Shown: positions 25,661 to 35,727, numbered from the stretch's first letter. The stretch: DNA of 64,000 bases from Streptomyces finlayi (GCF_014216315.1 NZ_CP045702.1:2976001-3040000), one strand, 5' to 3'. The notes: a model not told the origin generated them from the sequence alone. Numbers and translations are program-made.

Positions 25661-26026
25661 GTCCACGCTCCCCAGTTGCCCGAGACCCGTCACCTCATCG
25701 GGGCGGAGCAGCTGGCGCTGATGCCTGCGGGGGCGACGCTGGTCAACACGGCGCGCGGTTCGCTGGTCGACGAGGACGCTCTGATCCCGGAGCTGGTGAG
25801 CGGGCGGCTGCACGCGGTGCTGGATGTGACGGAGCCCGAACTGCCCGTGGCGGACTCGCCGTTGTACGACCTGCCGAACGTCCTGCTCACGCCGCATATC
25901 GCGGGCTCACTGGGCAACGAGCTGCACCGCATGGCGGACCAGGCGCTGGACGAGCTGGAACGCTTCGCCGAGGGCCGTCCGTTCGCGGACCCCGTGACCG
26001 CGGCGGTCCTGGACCACTCGGCCTGA
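25661..26026 (+). pseudogene. C-terminal fragment of a D-isomer-specific 2-hydroxyacid dehydrogenase
   Basis: From VHAPQLPETRH onward the frame encodes about 121 residues of the NAD-binding and C-terminal catalytic part: LMPAGATLVNTARGSLVDEDAL, then LLTPHIAGS with the catalytic His. The N-terminal catalytic segment and the GxGxxG motif are missing. Upstream in frame is unrelated proline/glycine-rich sequence from the end of the SDR gene. A complete enzyme has about 320 residues, so about 60% is gone. This is gene decay, with the right part preserved. Confidence 0.85.
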
Positions 26027-26050
26027 TCCCCGGCGCTCCACCCCGGAACG

Positions 26051-26095
26051 CACTGAGGTCCGGTACCCCCGCGACGGGGGTACCGGACCTCAGTG
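26051..26095. terminator. Bidirectional terminator after groEL1
   Basis: A perfect 21-bp inverted repeat (26051-26071 with 26075-26095) with a 3-nt loop lies between the groEL1 stop and the dehydrogenase remnant that converges on it. Confidence 0.92.
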
Positions 26096-26111
26096 GTGTG
26101 CCGGGCGCGTA

Positions 26112-27737
<1,626 letters not shown>

Positions 27738-27838
27738 GGGCTGTTACCTGTCCTCTCAAAACGAACTGCGCCCCTGACCGCCCGGCTAGTTATTTCGCAG
27801 GGGGCCAGGGGCGCAGAACAGAAACAAACGTGGGTGAA

Positions 27839-28147
27839 TTACTTCTCGACGATCGCGAGCACGTCACGAGCCGAGAGGACGAGGTACTCCTCGCCGTTGT
27901 ACTTCACCTCGGTGCCGCCGTACTTGCTGTACAGAACGACATCGCCGGTCTTGACGTCGAGCGGAAGGCGCTCGCCGTTCTCGAAGCGGCCCGGGCCAAC
28001 GGCAAGGACGACGCCCTCCTGGGGCTTCTCCTTGGCGGTGTCGGGAATGACCAGGCCGGAGGCCGTGGTCTGCTCGGCGTCGAGCGGCTGGACCACAATG
28101 CGGTCCTCGAGCGGCTTGATCGCAACCTTGGTGCTGGTGGTCGACAC
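27839..28147 (-). CDS. groES: Co-chaperonin GroES
   Basis: GroES caps the GroEL cavity as a heptamer. The protein has 102 residues beginning STTSTKVAIKPLEDRIVVQ, with the mobile loop TTASGLVIPDTAKEKPQEG and the typical ending EYLVLSARDVLAIVEK. I chose the GTG at 28147 after GGGGGAGA; the same frame extends upstream to 28309 but only through the regulatory region. Two CIRCE operators precede it, so HrcA repression and heat induction are expected. Confidence 0.97.
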   Translation of the reverse strand: MSTTSTKVAIKPLEDRIVVQPLDAEQTTASGLVIPDTAKEKPQEGVVLAVGPGRFENGERLPLDVKTGDVVLYSKYGGTEVKYNGEEYLVLSARDVLAIVEK

Positions 28148-28255
28148 GATCCGGTCTCCCCCTTCGGAGATCTCACGGGGTTTAACAGTCTGTGGGGTGG
28201 CGACCAGGTGGATCCGTCGTCGCGGGTGCCGGACCTGCCCTGTCGCACGGTGGTG

Positions 28256-28282
28256 CTGGCACTCTCCAGTGGGGAGTGCCAG
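28256..28282. promoter_or_regulatory. CIRCE operator, promoter-proximal copy
   Basis: CTGGCACTC-N9-GAGTGCCAG, a symmetric variant of the HrcA site. It begins about where transcription of groES should start. Confidence 0.92.
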
Positions 28283-28287
28283 CACTG

Positions 28288-28317
28288 ACACTATGACCGC
28301 GATTAGCACTCGGTCAA
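28288..28317 (-). promoter_or_regulatory. groES-groEL1 promoter
   Basis: On the minus strand TTGACC (complement of 28312-28317) and TAGTGT (complement of 28288-28293) are 18 bp apart. The -35 lies inside one CIRCE element, and the start point would touch the other, an arrangement suited to tight HrcA repression. Confidence 0.8.
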
Positions 28318-28329
28318 GCGGAGTGCCAA
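28303..28329. promoter_or_regulatory. CIRCE operator overlapping the -35
   Basis: TTAGCACTC-N9-GAGTGCCAA is a near-consensus HrcA operator. It covers the -35 hexamer of the groES promoter. Confidence 0.95.
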
Positions 28330-28370
28330 TTCAGCACCCCCGCGTGGCGAAATCCGCGGGACGGAACCAC

Positions 28371-28412
28371 TGACCGGCGACCCGCCTCCCGTGACCGGTG
28401 ACCCGCCTCCCG
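28371..28412. repeat. 21-bp tandem duplication
   Basis: Two 21-bp units (28371-28391 and 28392-28412) differ at one base. They begin TGACCGG and end CCTCCCG. They lie right at the end of the deacetylase gene, between it and the groES control region. The function is unknown. Confidence 0.85.
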
Positions 28413-28414
28413 GC

Positions 28415-29407
28415 TCAGACGTAGTCCTCCAGCCTGGCGACCGCGTACCCCTTGTCCGTGACCGTCTTCATCACCCGCCGGATCATGTCGGGCATGGAAC
28501 CCTTCCAGTCCCCGGGCCCCCTGAAGTGGGTGAGGATGATGTCGCCGGGGTGCAGATCGCGGTCCCACTCGCGCCATTCCATGTGGTCCGGGAACGCCTC
28601 GGAGGCCCACAGCGGCACGGCCTTGATGCCGCAGGACTTGGCGATGCGCAGGGTGTCGCCGTTGTAGTTGCCGTACGGCGGCCGGAAGAGCGTGGGCCGT
28701 TTCCCGAACTCCTTCGCCATCCTGTCCTGCTGGCCGCAGATCTCCCGCTTCTGCTCGGCGTACGACAGTCCGGGCATATAGCGGTGGTTCAGCGTGTGGT
28801 TGCTGAGGGTGACGCCGCGGGCCTTCATCTTCCTGAAGTAGCCGTAGTCCTCCTTCACCACGTAGTCGCTGAGGAAGGCGCTGTACGGGATGTCCAGTTC
28901 CGTCATCATCCGCAGCAGCGCGGGGTCCTTCTCCGCCCCGTCGTCCATCGTCAGGAAGACGATGCGTTCCTTCGTCGGCACGGTCGTGAAGACGGGCGGC
29001 AGCGTCTCACCGCCGGTGACCTCGAAACCCTTGCGCGTGGTGATGCGCGGCTTGACGGCCGGTGGTTCCGGGGCGGCCAGCGGGACCTTCGCCAGCCGCC
29101 ACTTCTTGGCCGCCGCGACCTGTTTCCTGGCCGCCGCGACCCGTGCGGCCTGCTTCCGCCGCACCTCCCCGGCGTACGCGGAGAGCGCGTCAGGAGGGGC
29201 AGCCTTCAGCAGAGGCGGCCCCTCCTGACGCGGCTTCAGCAGGGGCGGCCCCTCCTGACCGGGGGCGGGCGGCGCAGGGCGCTTCCCCCCTGTGGCGCTG
29301 TCCGTGCCTTCGGCCGCGCACCCGGAGGCGAGAGCGGCGGCGAGAAGGGTGACCAAGGTCGTACAGACCGGACCGCGGGCGAGGCGGCGCGGCCCGTGCC
29401 GCTTCAT
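28415..29407 (-). CDS. Polysaccharide deacetylase (NodB domain) lipoprotein
   Basis: A 330-residue exported protein with a lipobox (LASGC, cleavage before the Cys near residue 30), so it should be tethered to the outer face of the membrane. A linker with two QEGPPLLK repeats and an Ala/Lys/Arg-rich helix leads to the NodB homology domain. Motif 1 is TMDDGAEKD, motif 2 is SNHTLNHRYM and motif 3 is RPPYGNYN, giving the Asp and two His that bind zinc. It probably deacetylates peptidoglycan or another amino-sugar polymer. The ATG at 29407 has AAGGA upstream; the frame stays open much further but only as antisense of the next gene. Confidence 0.9.
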   Translation of the reverse strand: MKRHGPRRLARGPVCTTLVTLLAAALASGCAAEGTDSATGGKRPAPPAPGQEGPPLLKPRQEGPPLLKAAPPDALSAYAGEVRRKQAARVAAARKQVAAAKKWRLAKVPLAAPEPPAVKPRITTRKGFEVTGGETLPPVFTTVPTKERIVFLTMDDGAEKDPALLRMMTELDIPYSAFLSDYVVKEDYGYFRKMKARGVTLSNHTLNHRYMPGLSYAEQKREICGQQDRMAKEFGKRPTLFRPPYGNYNGDTLRIAKSCGIKAVPLWASEAFPDHMEWREWDRDLHPGDIILTHFRGPGDWKGSMPDMIRRVMKTVTDKGYAVARLEDYV

Positions 29408-29531
29408 GGCGGATTCTTCCTTTTGTCGTACTAGTTGCATGGCGCCGCATCCTGCCAGTGCCCGCACGGGTCCTCCGCCCGACACCGCCGCCCGGCCCGC
29501 CCGGTCCCCCGGCTGGCTCACAATGGGCCGG

Positions 29532-30746
29532 GTGAACGCTCTCCCCACGCCCGACGGACCCGACCCCCTCGCCGGCTTCCACGCCCTGCTCTCCCCCGAG
29601 GGCACCGCGCTCCTGGCCGAACTGCGCGACCACGACCCCGCCCGGGAACTGGCCACCGCGACCCGCCTGCGGCGCGGCCACCCGGCCGACCTGGTGTCGG
29701 CGGCCCTGGGGCAGGCCCGGCTGCGGCAGCGGGCGGTGGCCAAGTTCGGCGCCGAGGACGCGCACCGGATGTTCTTCACGCCCAACGGCGTGGAACAGGC
29801 CACCCGCACCTCGGTCGCCGCGTACCGGGCCCAGCGGTTCGCGGGCCTCGGGGTGCGGAGCGTGGCGGATCTCTGCTGCGGGATCGGCGGCGACGCGATC
29901 GCCCTCGCCCGCGCCGGCATCACGGTGCTGGCCGTGGACCGTGACCCGCTGACCGCCGAGGTCGCCCGCGCCAACGCCGCGGCTCTCGGCCTGGAGGCGC
30001 TGATCGAGGTGCGGTGCGCCGATGTCACCGAGATCGACACCGCTCCGTACGACGCGGTCTTCGTCGACCCGGCCCGGCGCGGCGGGCGCGGCCGGATCTT
30101 CGACCCGGAGGCGTACTCACCCCCGCTGTCCTGGGCGACCGCGGCCGCGCTGAGGGCCCCCCGCGCCGCACTGAAGATCGCCCCCGGTGTCCCGCACGAG
30201 GCGATCGGACCGCAGGCCGAGGCCGAGTGGATCTCTGACAACGGCGACGTGAAGGAGGCGGTGCTCTGGTACGGGGACGGCTTCGCACCCGGCTCGTTCC
30301 GCTCGACACTGCTGCCGACGGGCGCCACCCTGACGGCCGCGGCCCCGCTGCCCGCCCCGCCCGTCGGACCCGTCGGCCGCTATCTGTACGAACCCGACGG
30401 CGCCGTCATCCGCGCCCATCTGGTGGCCGACATCGTGGACCGGTGCCACGGCCGGCTGTTCGACGAGATGATCGCGTACGTCACGAGCGACGAGCTGTAC
30501 GACTCCCCGTACACGACGGCGTACGAGATCACCGATCAACTGCCCTTCAACATGAAGAAGCTCAAGGCCCTGCTGCGGGAGCGGGAGGTCGGCGTGCTGA
30601 CCGTGAAGAAGCGCGGCTCCGCCGTCGAGCCGGAGGAACTGCGCCGCAAGATGAAACTCCGGGGCCCCAGCGCGGCGACCGTGTTCCTGACCCGGGTGGC
30701 GGACGCGCCTACGATGCTGGTCGGTCAGCCCCTGAAGCGTCCCTGA
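29532..30746 (+). CDS. Class I SAM-dependent methyltransferase (THUMP-like C-terminus)
   Basis: The 404 residues contain a SAM-binding motif VADLCCGIGGDAIALA, then VLAVDRDP, and VFVDPARRGGRGR where family members bind substrate. A separate C-terminal domain (about residues 310-400) resembles THUMP-like modules, so a tRNA or rRNA base target is plausible. The GTG at 29532 lies 7 nt after CACAAT (29519-29524), suggesting a leaderless mRNA; an ATG at 29523 is the alternative. The 3' end overlaps the convergent membrane gene by 38 bp. Confidence 0.85.
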   Translation: MNALPTPDGPDPLAGFHALLSPEGTALLAELRDHDPARELATATRLRRGHPADLVSAALGQARLRQRAVAKFGAEDAHRMFFTPNGVEQATRTSVAAYRAQRFAGLGVRSVADLCCGIGGDAIALARAGITVLAVDRDPLTAEVARANAAALGLEALIEVRCADVTEIDTAPYDAVFVDPARRGGRGRIFDPEAYSPPLSWATAAALRAPRAALKIAPGVPHEAIGPQAEAEWISDNGDVKEAVLWYGDGFAPGSFRSTLLPTGATLTAAAPLPAPPVGPVGRYLYEPDGAVIRAHLVADIVDRCHGRLFDEMIAYVTSDELYDSPYTTAYEITDQLPFNMKKLKALLREREVGVLTVKKRGSAVEPEELRRKMKLRGPSAATVFLTRVADAPTMLVGQPLKRP

Positions 30747-31380
30747 CGGGCTCGCGTGCGTGCGTCCCGACGAGCACCCTGAGCACCCAGCGGCGGTGCG
30801 CGAACGCCTTGACGACACCGATCAGGCCGGTCAGCCAGCAGATGAGGCCGAGCCCCATGAACAGGGAGACCTCCCCGTACGTCTCCTCGCCCGCCTCCGC
30901 GCCCGCCGGGACGACCACGCACACGTACAGGCCGAGGGCGCACAGCGCGAAGGAGGTCAGCATCCAGAGGAGGCTGACACCGGGAACCCGCAGCCTCGGG
31001 TCACCTGCCGGATCGCGGTCCAGCGCGCCCCACTGGAGGAGCAGCCGGCGGACCTGCCGGTCCCGGGCGAGCCCGACGGCGACGAAGGTGACCGGCGGCA
31101 CCAGCAGACAGGCGCCGAGGACGAGACCGACCAGGCCCAGCATCCCCGCGAAGGGATCGCTGGGCTCCTCGAACGAGACGATCGCCCCGCCCACGAACGA
31201 CCAGCCGAGGGCCGCCAGCATCCCCCACAGCCACAGCATGGCGAGCCCCGCGTGGCCCACGTGGATTCTGACCAGCTCGCCGAGCACCACCGCCCGGTCG
31301 GCGAGCATGGCCTGCCGGTCGGGCCAGGAGCGCAGCTCCACGGGCGGCGGGGGCGGAGGCAGGGGCGAACGGCGTGACAT
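30709..31380 (-). CDS. Membrane protein of unknown function
   Basis: The 223 residues have a proline-rich N-terminus (PPPPPP) and four hydrophobic segments (about 45-65, 80-105, 135-160 and 172-190). A basic loop and tail follow. No known domain is recognised. Its end overlaps the end of the methyltransferase gene on the opposite strand. Confidence 0.75.
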   Translation of the reverse strand: MSRRSPLPPPPPPVELRSWPDRQAMLADRAVVLGELVRIHVGHAGLAMLWLWGMLAALGWSFVGGAIVSFEEPSDPFAGMLGLVGLVLGACLLVPPVTFVAVGLARDRQVRRLLLQWGALDRDPAGDPRLRVPGVSLLWMLTSFALCALGLYVCVVVPAGAEAGEETYGEVSLFMGLGLICWLTGLIGVVKAFAHRRWVLRVLVGTHAREPVRDASGADRPAS

Positions 31381-31467
31381 GCCCCAGACACTACCGACCC
31401 GGGCCGTGCCCGGAGCTGACGGGCCGTGAACCGCGCGTGGATGCCCGGCCGCAGGCCGCCTCGGACC

Positions 31468-31932
31468 TCACGCGTCCCGGAGCGCCTGGATGTCCAGCTT
31501 CCGCATGCCGAGCATCGCCTTCATCGCCCGCTCCGCCTTGGCCGGGTCCGGGCTGGACAGCACCTCGGTCAGCCCCTTGGGGACGATCTGCCAGGACAGG
31601 CCGTACCTGTCCTTGAGCCAGCCGCACTGCCCCTCCTCACCCTCCGCGGTGAACGCCTCCCACAGCCGGTCCACCTCGGCCTGGTCCGCACAGTCCACGG
31701 AGAGCGAGACGGCCTCCGTGAAGGGGAACTGCGGACCGCCGTTGAGGGCGATGTACTCCTGGTCCGCGAGCCGGAAGCTCACCGTCATGACCCCCTCCGG
31801 CTCTCCCGGGGCGGACGGTCCGTAGTGGGTCACGTCCAGAATCCGCGAGTCGCCGCCGAAGACGGAGACGTAGAAGTTCGCCGCCTCCTCCGCCTGGTTG
31901 TCGAACCACAGGAACGTGGTGATCTTCTGCAT
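31468..31932 (-). CDS. VOC superfamily protein (PhnB / 3-demethylubiquinone methyltransferase-like)
   Basis: The 154 residues show the PhnB-type glyoxalase fold: ITTFLWFDNQAEEAANFYVSVFG at the N-terminus and GWLKDRYGLSWQIVP toward the end. The enzymatic role is unproven. Genes of this family are often found beside ECF42 sigma factors and YciI-like proteins, as here, so it probably belongs to the same stress regulon. A good GGAGAAG site precedes the ATG at 31932. Confidence 0.85.
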   Translation of the reverse strand: MQKITTFLWFDNQAEEAANFYVSVFGGDSRILDVTHYGPSAPGEPEGVMTVSFRLADQEYIALNGGPQFPFTEAVSLSVDCADQAEVDRLWEAFTAEGEEGQCGWLKDRYGLSWQIVPKGLTEVLSSPDPAKAERAMKAMLGMRKLDIQALRDA

Positions 31933-32023
31933 GGTCTTCTCCTCGCCGGAAATCCGGGAACGGCGACATGCCGGGGATGTCGAAAAGCCTTTCAGGAACG
32001 TAGACCCGTCCCGCCCCCGGAAC

Positions 32024-33268
32024 TCATCGCGACACCCGGTCGGCGCGCGCCAGCAGCAGCGTCCTCTCCTGCTCGTTACGGGTCAGTTCCGCCGCCCGTA
32101 CGAACTCCGCCCGCGCCTCCTGCGCCCGTCCGAGCCGCTCCAGCAGATCACCCCGCACGCTCGGCAGCAGGTGGTACGCCTTGAGCTCGGGCCCGGCCGC
32201 CAGCGCGTCCACCAGGACGAGGCCCGCCGCGGGCCCCTCGGCCATGGACACCGCGACCGCCCGGTTCAGCTCCACCACGGGAGACGGTACGAGCGCCGCG
32301 AGGCGCCGGTACAGCGTGGCGATCACGGTCCAGTCCGTGGCCTCGTACGTCACCGCGTGGGCGTGACAGGCGGCGATCGCGGCCTGGAGGGCGTACGGCC
32401 CCGCCCCGCCCGCCTCGTTCGCCCGTGCCAGGGCCGCGAAGCCGCGCCGGATCAGCAGCCGGTCCCAGCGCGACCGGTTCTGGTCGGCGAGCAGTACCGG
32501 CGCACCGTCAGGGCCGGTCCGGGCCGCGGCGCGCGAGGCCTGGAGCTCCAGCAGCGCGACGAGCCCGTGGACCTCGGGCTCCTTCTCCATCAGGCCGGCC
32601 AGTACCCGGGCGAGCCGCAGCGCGTCCTGGCAGAGGGCCGGACGCAGCAGATCGTCGCCCGTGGTCGCCGCGTACCCCTCGTTGAAGATCAGGTAGATCA
32701 CTTCGAGCACGGAGTCGAGGCGGGCGGCGCGGTCCGGGCCGTACGGCACCTCGAAGGGGACACCCGCCCGGCCCAGTGTCCGCTTCGCCCGCACGACGCG
32801 CTGCGCGACGGTCGTCTCGGTGGCCAGGAACGCGCGGGCGATCTCCTCGGTACCGAGGCCGCCGAGGAGGCGCAGCGTGAGCGCGATCCGGGCCTGCGTG
32901 GAGAGCACCGGATGGCAGGAGGTGAAGATCAGCCGCAGGAGATCGTCGTCGATGCGGTCGGGGTCGGCGGGTTCCGGGGGCGGTACGTCCTCCAGGGTCC
33001 GGCCGACCTCAGCCAGTTTGCGCGCGTAGGTCTCCTTGCGGCGTACGAGGTCGATCGCCCGGCGCTTCGCGGTGACCATGAGCCAGGCGCCCGGCCGGTC
33101 CGGGACCCCCGACTCCGGCCACTGCTCCAGCGCGGCCAGCAGGGCGTCCTGCGCGATTTCCTCGGCGATCCCCACATCGCGCACGATGCGGGCGGTCGCG
33201 GCGATGATCCGTGCCGATTCGATCCTGAAAACGGCTTCGACGGCACTGCGTGCTTCTGTCACGGCCAC
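32024..33268 (-). CDS. ECF42-type RNA polymerase sigma factor with C-terminal TPR-like domain
   Basis: The N-terminal 170 residues contain sigma region 2 (VGIAEEIAQDALLAALEQWP, DRPGAWLMVTAKRRAIDLVRR) and region 4 (TLRLLGGLGTEEIARAFLATETTVAQRVVRAKRTL). A helical C-terminal extension of about 240 residues follows, as in the ECF42 group, where it is required for activity. ECF42 factors lack an anti-sigma factor and are encoded next to DGPF-type YciI proteins, exactly the case here (68-bp gap). Start is GTG at 33268, with a second GTG two codons on. Confidence 0.92.
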   Translation of the reverse strand: MAVTEARSAVEAVFRIESARIIAATARIVRDVGIAEEIAQDALLAALEQWPESGVPDRPGAWLMVTAKRRAIDLVRRKETYARKLAEVGRTLEDVPPPEPADPDRIDDDLLRLIFTSCHPVLSTQARIALTLRLLGGLGTEEIARAFLATETTVAQRVVRAKRTLGRAGVPFEVPYGPDRAARLDSVLEVIYLIFNEGYAATTGDDLLRPALCQDALRLARVLAGLMEKEPEVHGLVALLELQASRAAARTGPDGAPVLLADQNRSRWDRLLIRRGFAALARANEAGGAGPYALQAAIAACHAHAVTYEATDWTVIATLYRRLAALVPSPVVELNRAVAVSMAEGPAAGLVLVDALAAGPELKAYHLLPSVRGDLLERLGRAQEARAEFVRAAELTRNEQERTLLLARADRVSR

Positions 33269-33335
33269 CCATCAGAGCAGCCGGGGGCCGGGGCGGCAAG
33301 CACCTGCCGCCCCACCCCTGTGCGGCGAAGGCCTG

Positions 33336-33692
33336 TCAGCCTTCGGCGATCTCGCGGATCTCGGAGGTCACGGTCCAGTGCGCCTCGTGGACGGCGAGGA
33401 ACCGCTTGGTCCACTCCAGGATCTCGGCCTTGTCCTTGGCCTGGATGATCGCGTAGCCGCCGATGACTTCCTTCGTCTCGGTGAACGGCCCGTCGGTGAC
33501 GGTGAACTCGCCGTTGGACCAGGTGACCCTGGTGCCCTGCGCGGTCGGGGTGAGCCCGGCCGTGTCCAGCAGGACGCCGGCCTTCGTCATCTCCTCGAGC
33601 AGGGCGCCCATGCGCTGCATCAGCGCTTCGCTGGGGCCCTCGGCCGGGGCGTTGTTCTCGTCGATACGAACCATCGTCAGGTAGCGCGGCAC
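33336..33692 (-). CDS. DGPF-domain (YciI-like) protein
   Basis: This 118-residue protein carries the signature VTDGPFTETKEVIGGYAIIQA of the DGPF family linked to ECF42 sigma factors. It starts RYLTMVRIDE, as is usual for these dimeric ferredoxin-fold proteins. The biochemical role is unknown. The GTG start follows GAGGAG, and a matching ECF42 promoter lies upstream, so it is likely both the main target and the transcriptional leader of the sigma gene. Confidence 0.92.
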   Translation of the reverse strand: MPRYLTMVRIDENNAPAEGPSEALMQRMGALLEEMTKAGVLLDTAGLTPTAQGTRVTWSNGEFTVTDGPFTETKEVIGGYAIIQAKDKAEILEWTKRFLAVHEAHWTVTSEIREIAEG

Positions 33693-33741
33693 GGTGACTC
33701 CTCGGGGCCGGGGCGGGCTGTTTCCCGCCTCACACTCATGC

Positions 33742-33768
33742 GTCGAACGGGCACGCCCCGGATCGACA
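33742..33768 (-). promoter_or_regulatory. Candidate ECF42 promoter of the DGPF gene
   Basis: On the minus strand TGTCGA (complement of 33763-33768) and CGAC (complement of 33742-33745) are 17 bp apart. This agrees with the TGTCGA / CG(A/T)C motif described for ECF42 factors. It lies 50 bp before the DGPF start. Confidence 0.65.
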
Positions 33769-33809
33769 CCCCGGAGAAGTCTTTCTCCGAACCTTCTTTC
33801 CGAGGATCT

Positions 33810-34076
33810 TCAGCCTACGGATTCGAAGCGCCAGCGATGCACCGGCCGGGCGATCAACTCCGCTTCCGGCTCAGGGAGTTCCGGCAGCTCGTCGCCGTAC
33901 GCGCCCTCCCACCAGGTGATGACGAGCACCCGGTCCTGCGGGGCGCGCAGCAGCTCACGGCGGACGGGCTCGCGGACCAGCTCCGCCGACCGGGCCCGCG
34001 CCCACTCCAGCAGCTCTGCGCCCCGGCCCTCGGTGGCCCGCGCCTCCCACATCAGTGCGACGCCCGGAGTGCTCAT
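33810..34076 (-). CDS. Small conserved protein coupled to tsaD
   Basis: This 88-residue protein (STPGVALMWEARATEGRGAE at the N-terminus, ending IARPVHRWRFESVG) starts at an ATG overlapping the tsaD stop by 4 bp (ATGA), a sign of translational coupling. Its size and pattern suggest a ferredoxin-like fold as in antibiotic-biosynthesis monooxygenase-type proteins, but I cannot assign a function. The frame extends upstream inside tsaD, which I regard as chance. Confidence 0.75.
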   Translation of the reverse strand: MSTPGVALMWEARATEGRGAELLEWARARSAELVREPVRRELLRAPQDRVLVITWWEGAYGDELPELPEPEAELIARPVHRWRFESVG

Positions 34077-35173
34077 GAGTAGAGGTTGTCCTTGCTGATC
34101 TCGTGCACGTGGTCGTGGCCGTGGGTGTGGACACCCGGCACGTGGGTCTCCGTCACCGGCAGCGAGGAGTCGGCCGACAGTTCCAGGTCCGAGGCAGGCC
34201 GGTTGCGGGCCACCATCTCGGCGCCCAGCGCGGCGACCATCGCCCCGTTGTCCGTGCAGAGTCCGGGTCTGGGCACCCGCAGCCGGATACCGGCCCGCTC
34301 GCACCGCTCCTGGGCCAGGGTCCGCAGCCGCGAGTTGGCCGCGACACCGCCACCGATCATCAGATGGCCGACGCCCTCGTCCTTGCAGGCCCGGACCGCC
34401 TTACGGGTGAGCACGTCCACGACGGCCTCCTGGAAGGACGCCGCCACATCCCGTACCGGCACCTCCTCGCCCGCCGCCCGCTTCGCCTCGATCCAGCGCG
34501 CCACGGACGTCTTGAGCCCGGAGAAGGAGAAGTCGTACGCGGGGTCGCGCGAACCGCTCAGACCGCGCGGGAACGCGATGGCCTTGGGGTCGCCCTCCTT
34601 CGCCAGCCGGTCGATGACCGGGCCGCCGGGGAATCCGAGGTTCAGCACCCGGGCGATCTTGTCGAACGCCTCACCCGCCGCGTCGTCGATCGTCGCGCCC
34701 AGCGGCCGTACGTCATTGGTGATGTCGGGCGCGAGCAGCAGCGAGGAGTGACCGCCGCTGACCAGCAGCGCCATCGTCGGCTCGGGGAGCGGGCCGTGCT
34801 CCAGCTGGTCGACGCAGATGTGCGAGGCGAGGTGGTTCACCCCGTAGAGCGGCTTGTTCAGGGCGTACGCGTACGCCTTGGCCGCCGAGACGCCGACGAG
34901 CAGCGCGCCCGCGAGCCCGGGCCCGGCCGTGACCGCGATGCCGTCGAGGTCGCGGGCGCTGATCCCGGCGTCCTTCAGGGCGCGCTCGATGGTCGGGACC
35001 ATCGCTTCCAGATGGGCGCGGGAGGCGATCTCCGGCACGACACCGCCGTACCGGGCGTGCGTGTCGACGCTGGAGGCGACGGCGTCCGCGAGCAGGGTCG
35101 TGCCGCGCACGATGCCGACCCCGGTCTCGTCGCAGGAGGTCTCGATGCCGAGTACGAGCGGTTCGTCAGCCAT
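34073..35173 (-). CDS. tsaD: tRNA N6-adenosine threonylcarbamoyltransferase
   Basis: TsaD transfers the threonylcarbamoyl group to A37 of ANN-decoding tRNAs (t6A). The 366 residues show the ASKHA fold start LGIETSCDETG, the metal-binding GVNHLASHIC with two His, and IDDAAGEAFDKIAR. The C-terminus carries a His-rich tail (HTHGHDHVHE), an extension common in Streptomyces. It sits in a chain with rimI (1-bp overlap) and tsaB, with tsaE nearby, so the whole TsaBDE set is present. Start is ATG. Confidence 0.97.
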   Translation of the reverse strand: MADEPLVLGIETSCDETGVGIVRGTTLLADAVASSVDTHARYGGVVPEIASRAHLEAMVPTIERALKDAGISARDLDGIAVTAGPGLAGALLVGVSAAKAYAYALNKPLYGVNHLASHICVDQLEHGPLPEPTMALLVSGGHSSLLLAPDITNDVRPLGATIDDAAGEAFDKIARVLNLGFPGGPVIDRLAKEGDPKAIAFPRGLSGSRDPAYDFSFSGLKTSVARWIEAKRAAGEEVPVRDVAASFQEAVVDVLTRKAVRACKDEGVGHLMIGGGVAANSRLRTLAQERCERAGIRLRVPRPGLCTDNGAMVAALGAEMVARNRPASDLELSADSSLPVTETHVPGVHTHGHDHVHEISKDNLYS

Positions 35174-35727
35174 CAGTCAGTCTCAGTCTCTTGTCCGTGC
35201 TCTTGACCGGGTTCTTGTCCGTGCTCTTGTACATGGAGGCGCATGACGAGCGCGTCGATGTTGCCCGGCTGGTAGTAGCCGCGCCGGAAACCGATCGGCT
35301 CGAAGCCGAAGCGCTCGTACAGCTTCTGCGCGCGGGTGTTGTCGACCCGTACCTCCAGAAGCACGGCGGAGCACTCGAAGGCCGTGGCGTGCTTCAGCAG
35401 ATCGGTGAGGAGTTCGAAGCCGAGGCCGCCTCCCCAGTGGTCGCGGGTGACGCCGATGGTCTGTACGTCCCCGAGGTCACCGGCGGCCGCCAGGCCCGCG
35501 TATCCGACGATCCGGCCGGTGGCCGGTTCCTCGGCGACGACATAACGACGGGTGGCGCCGGGACCGCGGGCGTGGGCCAGCTCCGACCAGAACATCCCGG
35601 CCGACCAGGCGTCCTCCGGGAACAGCTCGTGTTCGAGCTCCAGCACCGGATCGATGTCCCACCAGCGCATCTCGCGCAGCACGGCGGCCACGGTCGCCGC
35701 ACCCGCCCCCTGGATCGCTTCGGTCAC
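35173..35727 (-). CDS. rimI: Ribosomal-protein alanine N-acetyltransferase (GNAT)
   Basis: RimI acetylates the N-terminus of ribosomal protein S18 and probably other proteins. The 184 residues form a GNAT domain; the acetyl-CoA motif is QTIGVTRDHWGGGLGFELL, and the region RVDNTRAQKLYERFGFEPIGFRRGYY follows. The C-terminal tail contains Gln/Glu/His-Gly repeats (EHGQEPGQEHGQE) absent from shorter family members. It overlaps tsaB by 4 bp and tsaD by 1 bp, so the three are translationally coupled. Confidence 0.92.
   Translation of the reverse strand: MTEAIQGAGAATVAAVLREMRWWDIDPVLELEHELFPEDAWSAGMFWSELAHARGPGATRRYVVAEEPATGRIVGYAGLAAAGDLGDVQTIGVTRDHWGGGLGFELLTDLLKHATAFECSAVLLEVRVDNTRAQKLYERFGFEPIGFRRGYYQPGNIDALVMRLHVQEHGQEPGQEHGQETETD

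Noticed and set aside
29408..30328. N-terminal extension of the polysaccharide deacetylase
   Set aside because: It is antisense to the methyltransferase gene; the lipoprotein signal peptide begins exactly at the ATG at 29407 behind AAGGA.
31933..31965. Second ECF42 promoter before the VOC gene (TGTCGC, 17 bp, CGAG)
   Set aside because: The -10 part would overlap the ribosome-binding site, leaving no room for a start of transcription before the ATG; probably chance.
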